Assembly: GCA_965204165.1 (NCBI GenBank)
Contig: OZ241969.1
Location: 4,774,001 to 4,838,000, forward strand
From: VYFG01 sp965204165
GTDB lineage: Bacteria; Pseudomonadota; Gammaproteobacteria; Arenicellales; Poriferihabitantaceae
Direction: 5' to 3'
Length of the DNA stretch: 64,000 nucleotides
Part shown: piece by piece, positions 24,066 through 33,013 of the stretch
How the letters are laid out: every line of letters starts with the position of its first letter
Numbering within the stretch: the stretch's first letter is position 1
The notes under the pieces: generated by a model
Database searches by the model: none
What the model was told of the DNA's origin: nothing
Seen by the model: only the letters and a program-made list of their open reading frames with translations
Made by a program: the position numbers and the translations under genes

Positions 24066-24455
24066 TTGGTGGGGGACATCATCTGGCTGCGCCGGTTCTC
24101 GCGCCATTCCATGGGTCTCAAATCGCTGGAGGCCATCGAGGAGTTGCCCGTCATCATTTCCCTTGAGCAGATCCTCTACCATGATTTTGCCGAATTGCGC
24201 GAAGCCAGGGAGGAGATCGACGGGATCATCGTGGAATTCGTCAAGGAGGCGACCGAAGAGCACTTCGATGCCCCGCTGACCTGCAGGAACACCCGCGGGG
24301 TGCTGTCCACCCGCCGCTTCGGTTTCCTGGTGCAGCACTTCTTCAACCACCAGACCCATCACCGCGGCCAGGTTACCACGCTGCTGACCCAGCTCGGGCT
24401 CGACCCCGGGGTGACCGACCTGCTCGCACTGATTCCCGAGGTCGGGGATGAATAG
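24066..24455 (+). pseudogene. DinB family protein, 5'-truncated
   Basis: The frame begins abruptly at DIIWLRRF and runs to a normal end through VQHFFNHQTHHRGQVTTLLTQLGLDPGVTDL, the conserved metal-binding end of DinB-fold proteins (two His in the HQTHH stretch). Full-length relatives are about 165-175 residues, so roughly 50-60 N-terminal residues, including the first metal-ligand helix, are missing. Only a TTG at 24066 is available as a start and the preceding DNA is AT-rich and foreign. The lost 5' half would be expected on the far side of the accessory block, outside the window. Confidence 0.8.
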
Positions 24456-24548
24456 GGCACGGGCGGCGCACGCATCCCGGAATCGCGCTCGTGGCACTCG
24501 GGTTCAGCTTACGCTACCATGCGCACTGGCCAGCAGTACCCGATTCCC

Positions 24549-24902
24549 ATGAACGAAGACTCCCGCATCAACTACATCGAGCTGCCCGCGGAGGATTTCG
24601 CCAGGGCCAGGGCGTTTTACGGGGACGTGTTCGGCTGGACATTCCAGGATTACGGCGAAAACTACTGCGCCTTCAACGACGGCAGCACGGACGGCGGGTT
24701 CTACCGCTCCCCGCTGAATTCCGACTACGGCCGGGGTGCCGCGCTGGTGGTGCTGTACGCGGAGGACCTGGAGGCGACGCAGGAGCGCATCACCGCCGCC
24801 GGGGGCGAGATCGTGAAGCCGATTTTCTCCTTCCCCGGCGGGCGACGGTTCCATTTTCTCGATCCCAACCGCAATGAACTGGCGGTCTGGAGCGACCGGT
24901 AG
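24549..24902 (+). CDS. VOC family protein (glyoxalase/bleomycin-resistance fold)
   Basis: It is 117 residues from the ATG at 24549 (MNEDSRINYIELPAEDFARARAFYGDVFGW), the natural start of the fold. The second beta-alpha-beta half includes GGEIVKPIFSFPGGRRFHFLDPNRNELAVW, with the typical DPNGN-like turn as DPNRN. Such proteins bind a divalent metal and act on small molecules; the substrate cannot be read from sequence. It lies 15 bp before ybaK on the same strand, so the two are probably co-transcribed. Confidence 0.85.
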   Translation: MNEDSRINYIELPAEDFARARAFYGDVFGWTFQDYGENYCAFNDGSTDGGFYRSPLNSDYGRGAALVVLYAEDLEATQERITAAGGEIVKPIFSFPGGRRFHFLDPNRNELAVWSDR

Positions 24903-24917
24903 GGACGACCGGACCCG

Positions 24918-25385
24918 ATGACCCCGGGGGTGCTTGCGGCGAGGCGGGCCGACGTCGACTACGCGGTCCATGAATACGATCACGACCCGAAGGCCGGGTC
25001 CTACGGACTCGAGGCCGCCGAGAAGCTGGGGGTCGATCCGGCGGCCGTGTTCAAGACCCTGGTGATTGAACTCGACGGCGGCGAGGCGGCAGTGGCAGTG
25101 CTGCCGGTGCTCAGGAACCTGGACCTCAAGGCGGCCGCCGCCGCCCTGGGCGCCAAGAAGGCGCGGATGGGCGATCCGAAAAAGATCCAGCGCATCACGG
25201 GCTACGTCCTTGGCGGAGTCAGCCCGCTCGGGCAGAAGAGGGCGCTCAGGACCGTGATCGACGAAACCGCCAGGACCCTCGAGCGCATCTACGTCAGCGG
25301 CGGCAGGCGCGGTCTCGACATCTCCCTGCCGCCGGCAGACCTGGCGGGGCTGACCCGTGCGGGGTACGCGGCCATCGGGCGTTGA
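24918..25385 (+). CDS. ybaK: Cys-tRNA(Pro)/Cys-tRNA deacylase YbaK
   Basis: A 155-residue single-domain YbaK protein. It hydrolyses Cys wrongly attached to tRNA(Pro) by prolyl-tRNA synthetase. The conserved lysine lies in AAVFKTLVIEL (about 50), and the family glycine loop GYVLGGVSPLGQK (about 95-107) is present. The bacterial ProRS encoded at 37939 is the partner whose errors it would correct. The start at 24918 fits the usual length. Confidence 0.92.
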   Translation: MTPGVLAARRADVDYAVHEYDHDPKAGSYGLEAAEKLGVDPAAVFKTLVIELDGGEAAVAVLPVLRNLDLKAAAAALGAKKARMGDPKKIQRITGYVLGGVSPLGQKRALRTVIDETARTLERIYVSGGRRGLDISLPPADLAGLTRAGYAAIGR

Positions 25386-25513
25386 GCGGCGCCTGCCGGA
25401 AGATCGATGAAATACCCTGAAACATCCAACCGTGCGCGGCGGTTCCGGCGGCCGGCCATCCCCTGGCCGCCTCGGTGCATCGCCGTCATGGGGAAACGAA
25501 CTGGAGAGATGAT

Positions 25514-26500
25514 ATGAAAGCTGCCTGGTTCAGCGAGACCGGCCCGGCCAGGGAGGTGCTGAGGGTCGGGGAAATGGACCGGCCGGAGCCGGGGGCCGGC
25601 GAGGTCCTGGTCCGGATTCACGCCTCCGGGGTCAATCCCTCGGACGTGAAGAAGCGGGCCGGTGCCCAGCCGCCGGGTTTCCGGGACGGATTCGTCATCC
25701 CCCACAGCGACGGCGCCGGCGTGATCGAGGCGGTGGGGGCGGGGGTGCCGGAAGAGCGCATCGGCACCCGGGTGTGGGTCTACCAGGCCCAGTACCAGCG
25801 TCACTGGGGCACGGCGGCGGAATATGTGGCCCTGGCGGGACTTCGCGCCGCGCCCCTGCCGGACAACTGCCCCTTCGAAGTCGGCGCCCTGGCCGGCATT
25901 CCCATGATGACCGCGCACCGCTGTGTCTTCGCCGACGGGGACGTTGACGGCAAGAGCGTGCTGGTCACGGGCGCCTCCGGACGGGTCGGGTTCTATGCCG
26001 CCCAGTGGGCCAAGCGGGCCGGGGCCATGGTTATCGGCACCGCCGGCAGCACGCATCGCCTCGCAGAGGCCCAAAGGACCGGCGCCGACCACATCCTGGA
26101 CTACACCCGTGACGACCTAACCGAGGCCATCCTCGATCTCACCGCCGGCCAGGGCGTGGACCGGATCGTCGACGTGGAGATGGGCCAGAACATCCGGACC
26201 AGCGCCGAGGTCCTCAAGGTGGGCGGCGTGGTCTCCACCTATTCGTCTTCCAGGGCGATGAACCCGGAGATCCCGTTCTATCCGCTGATGTTCAAGAACA
26301 TCACCCTGCAGATGGTCCTGGTCTACAACATGGCCGAAGGCGCCAAGACGCAGGCAAGGAAGGATATCCACGAGGCGTTGTCCGAGGACGCGCTGGTGCA
26401 CCGTATCGCGAAGACGTTCCCGCTCGAGGAGACGGCGGCCGCGCACGAGGCGATCGAGGGCGGGGGCGCAGACGGAGGCGTGGTGGTGGCGGTGCCGTGA
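25514..26500 (+). CDS. NADPH:quinone reductase (zinc-independent MDR/alcohol dehydrogenase family)
   Basis: A 328-residue protein starting at the ATG at 25514 behind GAGAG. It has a GroES-like N-domain (ASGVNPSDVKKRAG, HSDGAGVIEAVG) and a Rossmann domain with VLVTGASGRVGFYAAQWAKRAGAMVIGTA (about 145-175), typical of quinone oxidoreductases. The structural and catalytic zinc cysteines of true alcohol dehydrogenases are absent. It probably reduces quinones or enones with NADPH in the cytoplasm. It converges on the 2-hydroxychromene isomerase-type gene, with 13 bp between the ends. Confidence 0.9.
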   Translation: MKAAWFSETGPAREVLRVGEMDRPEPGAGEVLVRIHASGVNPSDVKKRAGAQPPGFRDGFVIPHSDGAGVIEAVGAGVPEERIGTRVWVYQAQYQRHWGTAAEYVALAGLRAAPLPDNCPFEVGALAGIPMMTAHRCVFADGDVDGKSVLVTGASGRVGFYAAQWAKRAGAMVIGTAGSTHRLAEAQRTGADHILDYTRDDLTEAILDLTAGQGVDRIVDVEMGQNIRTSAEVLKVGGVVSTYSSSRAMNPEIPFYPLMFKNITLQMVLVYNMAEGAKTQARKDIHEALSEDALVHRIAKTFPLEETAAAHEAIEGGGADGGVVVAVP

Positions 26501-26513
26501 GCGCCGGATGTTG

Positions 26514-27167
26514 TCAGTCCGGTCCGGGCGGTGCGTCCGGTTCCCCGGACTGATCCGCATCCCGTCGCGGCATGCGGACTGCGTCCCAGTGTTCCAGCGC
26601 CATTTCCGTCATGTCCGTCCCCCAGAACAGCACCTCCCCGATCCGCAGGATCGGCACGCCGAAGACGCCGTTCGAGATCGCGTCTTCGGTGTTGGTCCGC
26701 AGGCGGTCCTTGACCGCCGGGACCGCCGTCTCCCCGGCCACGTTGCCGAATCCCTCGATCCCCGCTATGGCTTCCGGCGTGCTGAACGCCGGGCTGTCCG
26801 GGCTCTCCACCCAGATGTAGCGGAACAGCCGGTCGATCACGTCCGGGTCGTTGTCGCGGCTGATGGCGAGCCGCAGGAAAGGCAGCGGGTTGAACGGGTG
26901 GACCGCGGGCATCCGGAAGGGAATCCCGCCCCGGTCCGCGAGCCACTGGCAGTGGCGGTAGGTGAGCTCCCGCTTCGACTCGATCTCCACCGGGCCCTTG
27001 TTGCCGTAATGCTTGAGCAGGCCGGGAAACAGGACCGGCACCGGGGTGTACCGGAAATCCGGCCGCGTCCCGCGAACGGCCTTGAGCATTTCGTGCTGCA
27101 GATAGGCGAACGGGGAGATGAAGTCGAAATACCAGAGTATCTCCGGGTTTTCCCTGTTCCGGTTCAT
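26514..27167 (-). CDS. DsbA-family 2-hydroxychromene-2-carboxylate isomerase-like protein
   Basis: 217 residues from the ATG at 27167, which overlaps the stop of the upstream dioxygenase as ATGA and so suggests translational coupling. It starts WYFDFISPFAYLQHEML, the NahD/HCCA isomerase signature (DxxSPxxYL), where Ser replaces the redox Cys of DsbA. The GVFGVPILRIGEVLFWGTDM segment (cis-Pro loop) closes the thioredoxin fold. Glutathione-dependent isomerisation of aromatic intermediates is the family role; the true substrate is unknown. Confidence 0.85.
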   Translation of the reverse strand: MNRNRENPEILWYFDFISPFAYLQHEMLKAVRGTRPDFRYTPVPVLFPGLLKHYGNKGPVEIESKRELTYRHCQWLADRGGIPFRMPAVHPFNPLPFLRLAISRDNDPDVIDRLFRYIWVESPDSPAFSTPEAIAGIEGFGNVAGETAVPAVKDRLRTNTEDAISNGVFGVPILRIGEVLFWGTDMTEMALEHWDAVRMPRRDADQSGEPDAPPGPD

Positions 27168-27997
27168 GTCGCGTTGCAGGGGATGCCGGGGAAGGCCGCG
27201 GAACGGCTGCCGGCGATGGGCTGGTTGTGCTCGTCGTGATAGGTGAACACGAGGGAGAGTTTCACCTGGTCGGTTTCGTTGCGGCCCGCCGCGTGCAGGG
27301 TGCGGCAATGGAAGAACAGGGTATCGCCCTGCTTGAGCTCCGCGGTGACGGCGCTGTCGATCAGCTTCCTGTTCGAGGCCAGGTCCGTGCGGAAGAAGTA
27401 GGCGGCATCATAGCTTCCGCGGCCGAAATTCATGGTGTGGGTGCCGGGAATCACCTGCATGCAGCCGTTTTTGCTGTACTCGTCGCCGAGAGCCAGCCAG
27501 ACGCTGATCAGGGTCGGCTGGTCGAACAGCCAGTAGCGTATGTCCTGGTGCCAGAGCGTGGCGCTGCTGAAGCCCGGATGCTTCGTCATGATGCAGTTGT
27601 GGTGGTTCTGGGACATCACGATCCGCTCGGCGTCCATGAGCTGCCGCACCCGGCCGCAGACTGCCTTCGAAGTCGCCCAGTCCCGGAACAGCCGGTCCCG
27701 GGTGTAGGCGTTGAGCAGGCGCCTCGGCGTGTCTCCTCCCGGCGACAGGCGGTCCGACGGCGAGCCCGGATACTGCACGTCGGTTTCAAATTCGAGCGGG
27801 GCCAGCGGCGGGTCCAGTGATGCCTGGATCACGGCTGCCATGGCCTCGCAGCCCGACCTGTCCGCAAGGCCGCTTGCGATGATGAAACCGTCGCGCCGGA
27901 AGGCGGCGAGCTCGTCGGCGGAAAAGAGATCGGACATGCGATAGGACGGATATGCAGGGGAAAAGGATGGCCGGATTGCAGCGGGACGGATGGTCAT
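27164..27997 (-). CDS. Phytanoyl-CoA dioxygenase (PhyH) family protein
   Basis: A 277-residue Fe(II)/2-oxoglutarate oxygenase. The iron ligands are visible: LWHQDIRYWLF (HxD) and LHAAGRN (distal His). The KLSLVFTYHDEHNQP stretch follows. The start is uncertain: ATG 27997 has GGGGA nearby, while an ATG at 27937 (MSDLFSADELAAF) is the usual family start. It is first in a two-gene unit with the isomerase-like gene. The substrate is unknown; small lipids, ectoine-type or aromatic compounds are possible in this family. Confidence 0.87.
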   Translation of the reverse strand: MTIRPAAIRPSFSPAYPSYRMSDLFSADELAAFRRDGFIIASGLADRSGCEAMAAVIQASLDPPLAPLEFETDVQYPGSPSDRLSPGGDTPRRLLNAYTRDRLFRDWATSKAVCGRVRQLMDAERIVMSQNHHNCIMTKHPGFSSATLWHQDIRYWLFDQPTLISVWLALGDEYSKNGCMQVIPGTHTMNFGRGSYDAAYFFRTDLASNRKLIDSAVTAELKQGDTLFFHCRTLHAAGRNETDQVKLSLVFTYHDEHNQPIAGSRSAAFPGIPCNAT

Positions 27998-28143
27998 GCA
28001 GCACCGTCCCCGGATCTAGTATAGCGGGATTTCCCTGCCGGTTGCGCGATCCATGATCAGGCACGAATCAAAACGCTTGGTCTCGATTGGCCTTTCGCGT
28101 ATCTTCGGTTTTTCTCGCTCACGCCGGACCCGGAACCGGGGCA

Positions 28144-29097
28144 ATGGAACCCACCACCGTCTGTTCACTGTACAAGTTCGTCCGTCTGGATGCATACCGC
28201 AGTCTCCAGGGGCCATTGCATGCACGGATGGCCGAACACGGGGTGAGGGGAACCCTGCTGCTGGCGCCCGAGGGAATCAACGGCACCATCGCCGGGCCGC
28301 GGGACGGTATTGACCGGGTGCTGGAGTGGCTCGAGAACGACGCGGGGATCGGGCCCATCGAACGCAAGGAGTCGCTGAACGACGCTCCGCCGTTCCGCCG
28401 CACCAAGGTGAAACTGAAGAAGGAAATCGTCACCATGGGGGTCGAAGACATCGACCCCGGCGCCATGGCCGGGACCCGGGTGGAACCCGAGGACTGGAAC
28501 GCGCTGCTGGAGGACCCGGACGTGCTGCTGGTGGATACGCGCAACGACTACGAGCACGAGGTCGGCACCTTCGAAGGCGCCGTCAACCCGCATACCGGGA
28601 CCTTCCGCGAATTCCCGGATTTCGTCAGGAACCATCTCGACCCGTCCAGGCATCGCAAGGTGGCCATGTTCTGTACCGGCGGCATCCGCTGCGAGAAATC
28701 CACGGCCCTGCTGCGCAAGCTCGGGTTTGACCAGGTCTATCACCTGAACGGGGGCATACTGAACTACCTTGCCCGGGTGCCGGAGTCGGAAAGCAGGTGG
28801 CGCGGCGAGTGTTTCGTCTTCGACGATCGCGTTACGGTGAACCATGATCTTGAGCCCGGCGGCTATGACCAGTGCCACGCCTGCCGGTTGCCGGTCTCCG
28901 AGCAGGACAAGCAAAGCCCCCACTATGTCGAGGGCGTCAGTTGCCCCCGCTGCCATGACCGGACCAGCCCGGAGGATCGGGCGCGTTATGCCGAGCGCCA
29001 GCGCCAGGTGGAGCTGGCCATGTCGCAGGGCGTGGCGCACATCGGCGCCGAGGCGATGCCGGCGGACCACCCGTCGCGGTCCCGCCGGGACGACTGA
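28144..29097 (+). CDS. trhO: tRNA uridine(34) hydroxylase TrhO (YceA family)
   Basis: 317 residues from the ATG at 28144 (MEPTTVCSLYKFVRL), the normal N-terminus; the frame is open further upstream only through a TTG. TrhO makes 5-hydroxyuridine at tRNA position 34 with oxygen. The N-terminal acylphosphatase-like domain contains GTLLLAPEGINGTIAG. The rhodanese domain holds the catalytic loop MFCTGGIRCEKST (about 178-190). The C-terminal cysteine cluster (CHACRLP, CPRCHD) is typical. It is convergent with the aminopeptidase gene. Confidence 0.94.
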   Translation: MEPTTVCSLYKFVRLDAYRSLQGPLHARMAEHGVRGTLLLAPEGINGTIAGPRDGIDRVLEWLENDAGIGPIERKESLNDAPPFRRTKVKLKKEIVTMGVEDIDPGAMAGTRVEPEDWNALLEDPDVLLVDTRNDYEHEVGTFEGAVNPHTGTFREFPDFVRNHLDPSRHRKVAMFCTGGIRCEKSTALLRKLGFDQVYHLNGGILNYLARVPESESRWRGECFVFDDRVTVNHDLEPGGYDQCHACRLPVSEQDKQSPHYVEGVSCPRCHDRTSPEDRARYAERQRQVELAMSQGVAHIGAEAMPADHPSRSRRDD

Positions 29098-29098
29098 A

Positions 29099-29120
29099 GG
29101 CGCGGCGGGGGCGCCGCGCC
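29099..29120. terminator. Bidirectional GC hairpin between convergent genes
   Basis: An 8-bp perfect stem (GGCGCGGC / GCCGCGCC) with a 6-nt loop lies in the 38-bp gap between trhO and the aminopeptidase gene. There is no T run on either strand. Confidence 0.45.
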
Positions 29121-29135
29121 CGGCAGGGCTGTCCG

Positions 29136-30179
29136 TCAGTCCGGCATCAGCCGGGATACCGCCGCGTCCCGCTCCGCCGCCGGCAGCTTTGCAAGCAGGC
29201 GGACCTCATCGAAGAAGGCCGGGAAATCCCCGCCCGTGCGCTCAAGGAGCGCCTGGAATGCCGGGACGAGACGGTGATAGGTTGAAATGGACAGCAGGTC
29301 GGCGTTGTTGAGCGGCCTGCCGAACCACCAGTCGTAGAAGGGTGTTCCCTCGCCCCGGGCCGCGCGCTCATCGTATTCCCGCTTCATCTCCGCGAACAGA
29401 GCGGGCTTGCGGGTCTCGCGGTCCGGGCCAAGGTAAGCCTCGGCGAGGCGGCCCCGGTAGGTCAGCACCATCGATGTGATCTTCTCCTCGCGGCGCTGCC
29501 GGTCCAGCAGCGCCGGGACTTCCGCCGGGTTGCCGTGCAGGTTCAGCCACTGTGCCAGCAAGGCCAGCTCCACCGTGGTGGCAAACGCCTCGTTGAACGC
29601 GGAATCATCCTTCACGTAGATCACCTGGTGTGCCAGTTCGTGGAATATCACTGCGGCGAGACCGGGTTCCGGGTAGTGGATGAACGTGTTCAGCAGGGGG
29701 TCGGCGAACCAGCCCAGGGTGGAATAGGCACTGACGCCATAGACGATCACGTCGAGGCCTTCCCGCTTGAGCCCTTCGGCCTCGGCCTTGGCCGCCGACT
29801 CTTCGAAAAACCCCTTGTAGGCAACACAGCCCGCGACGGGAAAGCACCATGTCCGGGGCGTCAGCGCATAGGCCGGCGCGGCCACCACGTTCCAGACCAC
29901 GTAGGGACGGCCGACATCGGTGTAGTAGGTGAACCCGCGGTTGCCGCGAAGCTCCATTCGGTCCACGGCGAACTGCCGCATCCGTTCCGCCAGCGCAAGT
30001 CGGTTCCGCAGGGGCTCCGGCGTATCCGGCGAGGCAACCAGGTCCGCCACGGGCTCCCTGTCGGCGATAATCCGGTACTGTCCCTTGGTCGCCTGCAGGT
30101 AATATCCGAGCTGGGAACAGCCCCCGAGCATGAACAGGATGGCCAGGATGGCGGCCAGGCGGACGGTTGGGTGGCGCAT
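29136..30179 (-). CDS. Predicted zinc aminopeptidase lipoprotein (COG4324 family)
   Basis: 347 residues with a lipoprotein signal peptide and lipobox LGGC (Cys21), so probably anchored to the periplasmic side of a membrane. The gluzincin motif HELAHQ (about 185-190) is followed downstream by the family Glu in NEAFATTVE. Conserved lead segments such as GQYRII and VGRPYVVWNVVAAP are present. Length matches the family. The substrate is not known. It is divergent from cca across 159 bp. Confidence 0.87.
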   Translation of the reverse strand: MRHPTVRLAAILAILFMLGGCSQLGYYLQATKGQYRIIADREPVADLVASPDTPEPLRNRLALAERMRQFAVDRMELRGNRGFTYYTDVGRPYVVWNVVAAPAYALTPRTWCFPVAGCVAYKGFFEESAAKAEAEGLKREGLDVIVYGVSAYSTLGWFADPLLNTFIHYPEPGLAAVIFHELAHQVIYVKDDSAFNEAFATTVELALLAQWLNLHGNPAEVPALLDRQRREEKITSMVLTYRGRLAEAYLGPDRETRKPALFAEMKREYDERAARGEGTPFYDWWFGRPLNNADLLSISTYHRLVPAFQALLERTGGDFPAFFDEVRLLAKLPAAERDAAVSRLMPD

Positions 30180-30338
30180 TGCGACGGGCTATGGGTATCC
30201 GGCCTGATGTGGCGTGCGGTTCAGCGGATCATAACCCCTCGTCTCCGGATTGGGGAGCGGGAACAGGGAAGGCCGGTCGCATCCGCTACAATACCCACGG
30301 AACCCGATCGACTCGCACCTTGCCTTCCGAATTGCAAC

Positions 30339-31610
30339 ATGGCTGATCCCGCCAGCGGTCTCAATGTCTTCCTGGTCGGCGGTGCGGTCCGGGACGGACT
30401 GCTCGGCCTGCCGGTCGAGGACCGGGACTGGGTGGTGGTGGGGAGTATCCCCGGGGAGATGGAGGAACGGGGCTTCCGTCCCGTTGGCAGGGACTTTCCG
30501 GTGTTCCTGCACCCGGGAACCGGCGAGGAATACGCCCTCGCCCGCACGGAGCGCAAGACCGGTGCGGGCTATCACGGGTTCACCTTCCACGCGGCGGCGG
30601 ATGTCAGCCTGGAGGACGACCTGTGCCGGCGCGACCTTACCATCAACGCCATGGCCCGGGATGCGTCGGGTGCGCTGGTGGACCCCCACGGCGGAATGGC
30701 CGACCTGGATGCCCGGCTCCTCAGGCACGTATCCCCGGCATTCTCCGAAGACCCGGTGCGGGTGCTGCGGGTGGCCCGGTTTGCCGCCCGGTTCGCCGGC
30801 CAGGGGTTTCGCGTGGCGGACGAGACCATGGCGCTCATGAAACGCATGGTGGACTCCGGGGAGGTGGGCGCCCTGGTGGCGGAGCGGGTCTGGCAGGAGC
30901 TGGCCCTGACGCTGGAGCGGCCCGGGGCGGCGCGCTTCGTCTCGACGCTGCGGGACTGCGGGGCGCTGGCGGTGATTCTTCCCGAGGTGGATGCCCTGTT
31001 CGGCGTGCCGCAGCCCCCACGCCACCACCCGGAAATCGACACCGGGCTGCATATCCTGCTCTGCCTGGATGCCGCGGACCGGGCCGGACTCGACGGGCCC
31101 GAACGGTTCGCCGTGCTCGTGCATGACCTCGGCAAGGGTTTGACGCCACGGGACGAGTGGCCCCGGCACATCGGTCACGAGCAGCGCGGTCTTGCACCCC
31201 TTCACGGGCTCTGCGAGCGGCTGCGGGTGCCGAAGTCCTGGCGGCGCCTGGCGGGGGCGGTTTGCGAATATCACCTGATGCTGCACCGGGTGGCGAACCT
31301 TCGCCCGGCCACCGTGCTTCGCATGCTGGAGGGGCTGGACGCATTCCGCAGGCCGGATATCGTGGAACCCTTTATCCGTTGCTGTGTCGCGGACCTGCGG
31401 GGGCGGACGGGATACGAGACGAGGGACTACCCCCAGGGGGACATCCTTCGGCGGTGTTTGCAGGCGGCGTCCGTGGATGCCGGCGCAATCGCGGCCCGGT
31501 GCGCGCCCGGGAACGGCTCGTCCGAAGTGATTGCCGAAGCAATCAGGCGGGAACGGATCGAGGCGATCCGGCGGACCGTCCCGGACAGATCGGAAAACCG
31601 CTGTAGCTGA
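30339..31610 (+). CDS. cca: CCA-adding enzyme / multifunctional tRNA nucleotidyltransferase
   Basis: 423 residues; it adds and repairs the 3' CCA of tRNAs. The ATG at 30339 is chosen because LNVFLVGGAVRDGLLG begins eight residues later, as in the family; the open frame extends far upstream as a shadow. The nucleotidyltransferase motif is VGGAVRD with EDRDW (metal acids), followed by the DLTINAMA and RVLRVARFAARF motifs. A C-terminal HD domain has HDLGKGLTP, the form found in gammaproteobacterial and betaproteobacterial enzymes (2'-phosphodiesterase and phosphatase activity). Confidence 0.95.
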   Translation: MADPASGLNVFLVGGAVRDGLLGLPVEDRDWVVVGSIPGEMEERGFRPVGRDFPVFLHPGTGEEYALARTERKTGAGYHGFTFHAAADVSLEDDLCRRDLTINAMARDASGALVDPHGGMADLDARLLRHVSPAFSEDPVRVLRVARFAARFAGQGFRVADETMALMKRMVDSGEVGALVAERVWQELALTLERPGAARFVSTLRDCGALAVILPEVDALFGVPQPPRHHPEIDTGLHILLCLDAADRAGLDGPERFAVLVHDLGKGLTPRDEWPRHIGHEQRGLAPLHGLCERLRVPKSWRRLAGAVCEYHLMLHRVANLRPATVLRMLEGLDAFRRPDIVEPFIRCCVADLRGRTGYETRDYPQGDILRRCLQAASVDAGAIAARCAPGNGSSEVIAEAIRRERIEAIRRTVPDRSENRCS

Positions 31611-31736
31611 AGGAGGCGCTGCGGGGAATCGGGGGGTCGCCCTGCCGGGCAAGTTTCCCAGCTGCGTCCCCGTACTTGATTTCTTCGTGGGGCCGCCATC
31701 AAACTTGGCTGCCCAGTTTCAAGCAGATGGCAGCAA

Positions 31737-32201
31737 ATGGCTCCCGAACAAACCGCCGCACCTGACTACGAAGAGATCAGCGCCGATGACTTCGGCCGGT
31801 TGCTGCAGGGCTTCGGCATCAACCTGCTGGTGCGCGATGTTCTCCGCTGCTGTGAATTCCTTCGCCGGGTGCTTGAATTCGAAGTGCTGCGGGAGTCCCC
31901 GGATTTCGCCATCCTCCGGCACCGGGACCAGCTTTACCAGCTCCACGCCGACACCACCTATGGCCAGAACCCGTTGCCGTCCCTGCTGCCCGAGAGCGGA
32001 CCCCGGGGCGGCGGGGCGGAACTCAGGCTGTACCACGTGGACCCGGACCGGGCCGAGGCCCGGGCCAGGGAACTCGGGGCCGTGGTGCTGCAGGTGAGCA
32101 CGGACAAGCCCCATGGACTTCGGGAATGCTACCTGCTCGACCCTGACGGATACTGCTGGGTGCCGTCGGTTCCGCTGCCGGCCGGGACCGGGACGCCATG
32201 A
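31737..32201 (+). CDS. VOC/glyoxalase-superfamily protein
   Basis: 154 residues with one VOC domain (GINLLVRDVLRCCEFLRRVLEFEVLRES; ECYLLDPDGYCWVPSVPL). The end DPDGYCW is the usual C-terminal strand. It overlaps the HAD gene by 4 bp (ATGA), so the two are translated together. The substrate is unknown. Confidence 0.82.
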   Translation: MAPEQTAAPDYEEISADDFGRLLQGFGINLLVRDVLRCCEFLRRVLEFEVLRESPDFAILRHRDQLYQLHADTTYGQNPLPSLLPESGPRGGGAELRLYHVDPDRAEARARELGAVVLQVSTDKPHGLRECYLLDPDGYCWVPSVPLPAGTGTP

Positions 32202-32905
32202 TCCGCGCAATCCTTTTCGACAAGGACGGCACCCTGCTGGATTTCAACCGCACCTGGCTGCCGCGCTACCGCGCGGCGGCGGACTGGGTGGCGGATCGCT
32301 CAGCCGGTCGATACGACGCGGGTGAGATTCTCGCCCGGGGCGGGTACATCGCCGAACACGGCACCTGGCAGGCTGACTCGCTGCTCGCCTCGGGCAGCAA
32401 CCGGCAGGTCATCGAAAGCTGGGAGACCCTGCTGGGAACACGCTTCAGCGACGAGGACCGCGCCTGTATCGCCGGGCTCCTGCGGCCAGGCAGGGCCGGC
32501 TACATCCCCGTGGTGGATCCGATCCGGCCGAGCCTCGAGACGCTCCGGGACCAGGGGTTTCGCCTGGGGATCGCCACCATGGACGACGAACACCAGGCCC
32601 GCACCACCGCCGGGGGCCTTGGAATCGAGGACCTGTTCTGTTTCATCTGCGGCGCCGACAGCGGATACGGGATCAAGCCGGAGCCGGGCATGGTGCTCGC
32701 TTTCGCCCGGGAACTGGACCTCGCGCCCGGGGAAATCGCCATGGTGGGGGACAGTCCCCGGGACATCCACATGGGAATCAATGCCGGCGTGGGTTACAGT
32801 ATCGGGGTACTCACGGGAGCGCACGACGCCGAGGAGCTTCACCGTCATACACCGCATGTCCTGCCGGACATTGCCGCCCTGGCGGAATTTCTGGCCGCCA
32901 CCTGA
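32198..32905 (+). CDS. HAD-family phosphatase (phosphoglycolate phosphatase-like)
   Basis: 235 residues. All four HAD motifs are visible: FDKDGTLLD (nucleophile Asp9 and Asp11), IATMDD (motif II), KPEPGM (motif III Lys), and MVGDSPRDIHMG (motif IV). A helical cap of C1 type lies between about 20 and 90. The preceding VOC gene overlaps by 4 bp. It resembles Gph but the substrate is not certain. Confidence 0.88.
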   Translation: MIRAILFDKDGTLLDFNRTWLPRYRAAADWVADRSAGRYDAGEILARGGYIAEHGTWQADSLLASGSNRQVIESWETLLGTRFSDEDRACIAGLLRPGRAGYIPVVDPIRPSLETLRDQGFRLGIATMDDEHQARTTAGGLGIEDLFCFICGADSGYGIKPEPGMVLAFARELDLAPGEIAMVGDSPRDIHMGINAGVGYSIGVLTGAHDAEELHRHTPHVLPDIAALAEFLAAT

Positions 32906-33013
32906 GGCGTGCCGCAGCCCGGCGGGGACGTTCCGAACCATTGCCGGAATTTGCGGTCGAAACCTCATCCGGGACCGATGCCGCTGCCGGCGCCCGCTCC
33001 GACCCCAGGCACA

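Noticed and set aside
29535..30338. Long in-frame upstream extension of cca
   Set aside because: It overlaps the divergent aminopeptidase gene. CCA proteins start at the position chosen.
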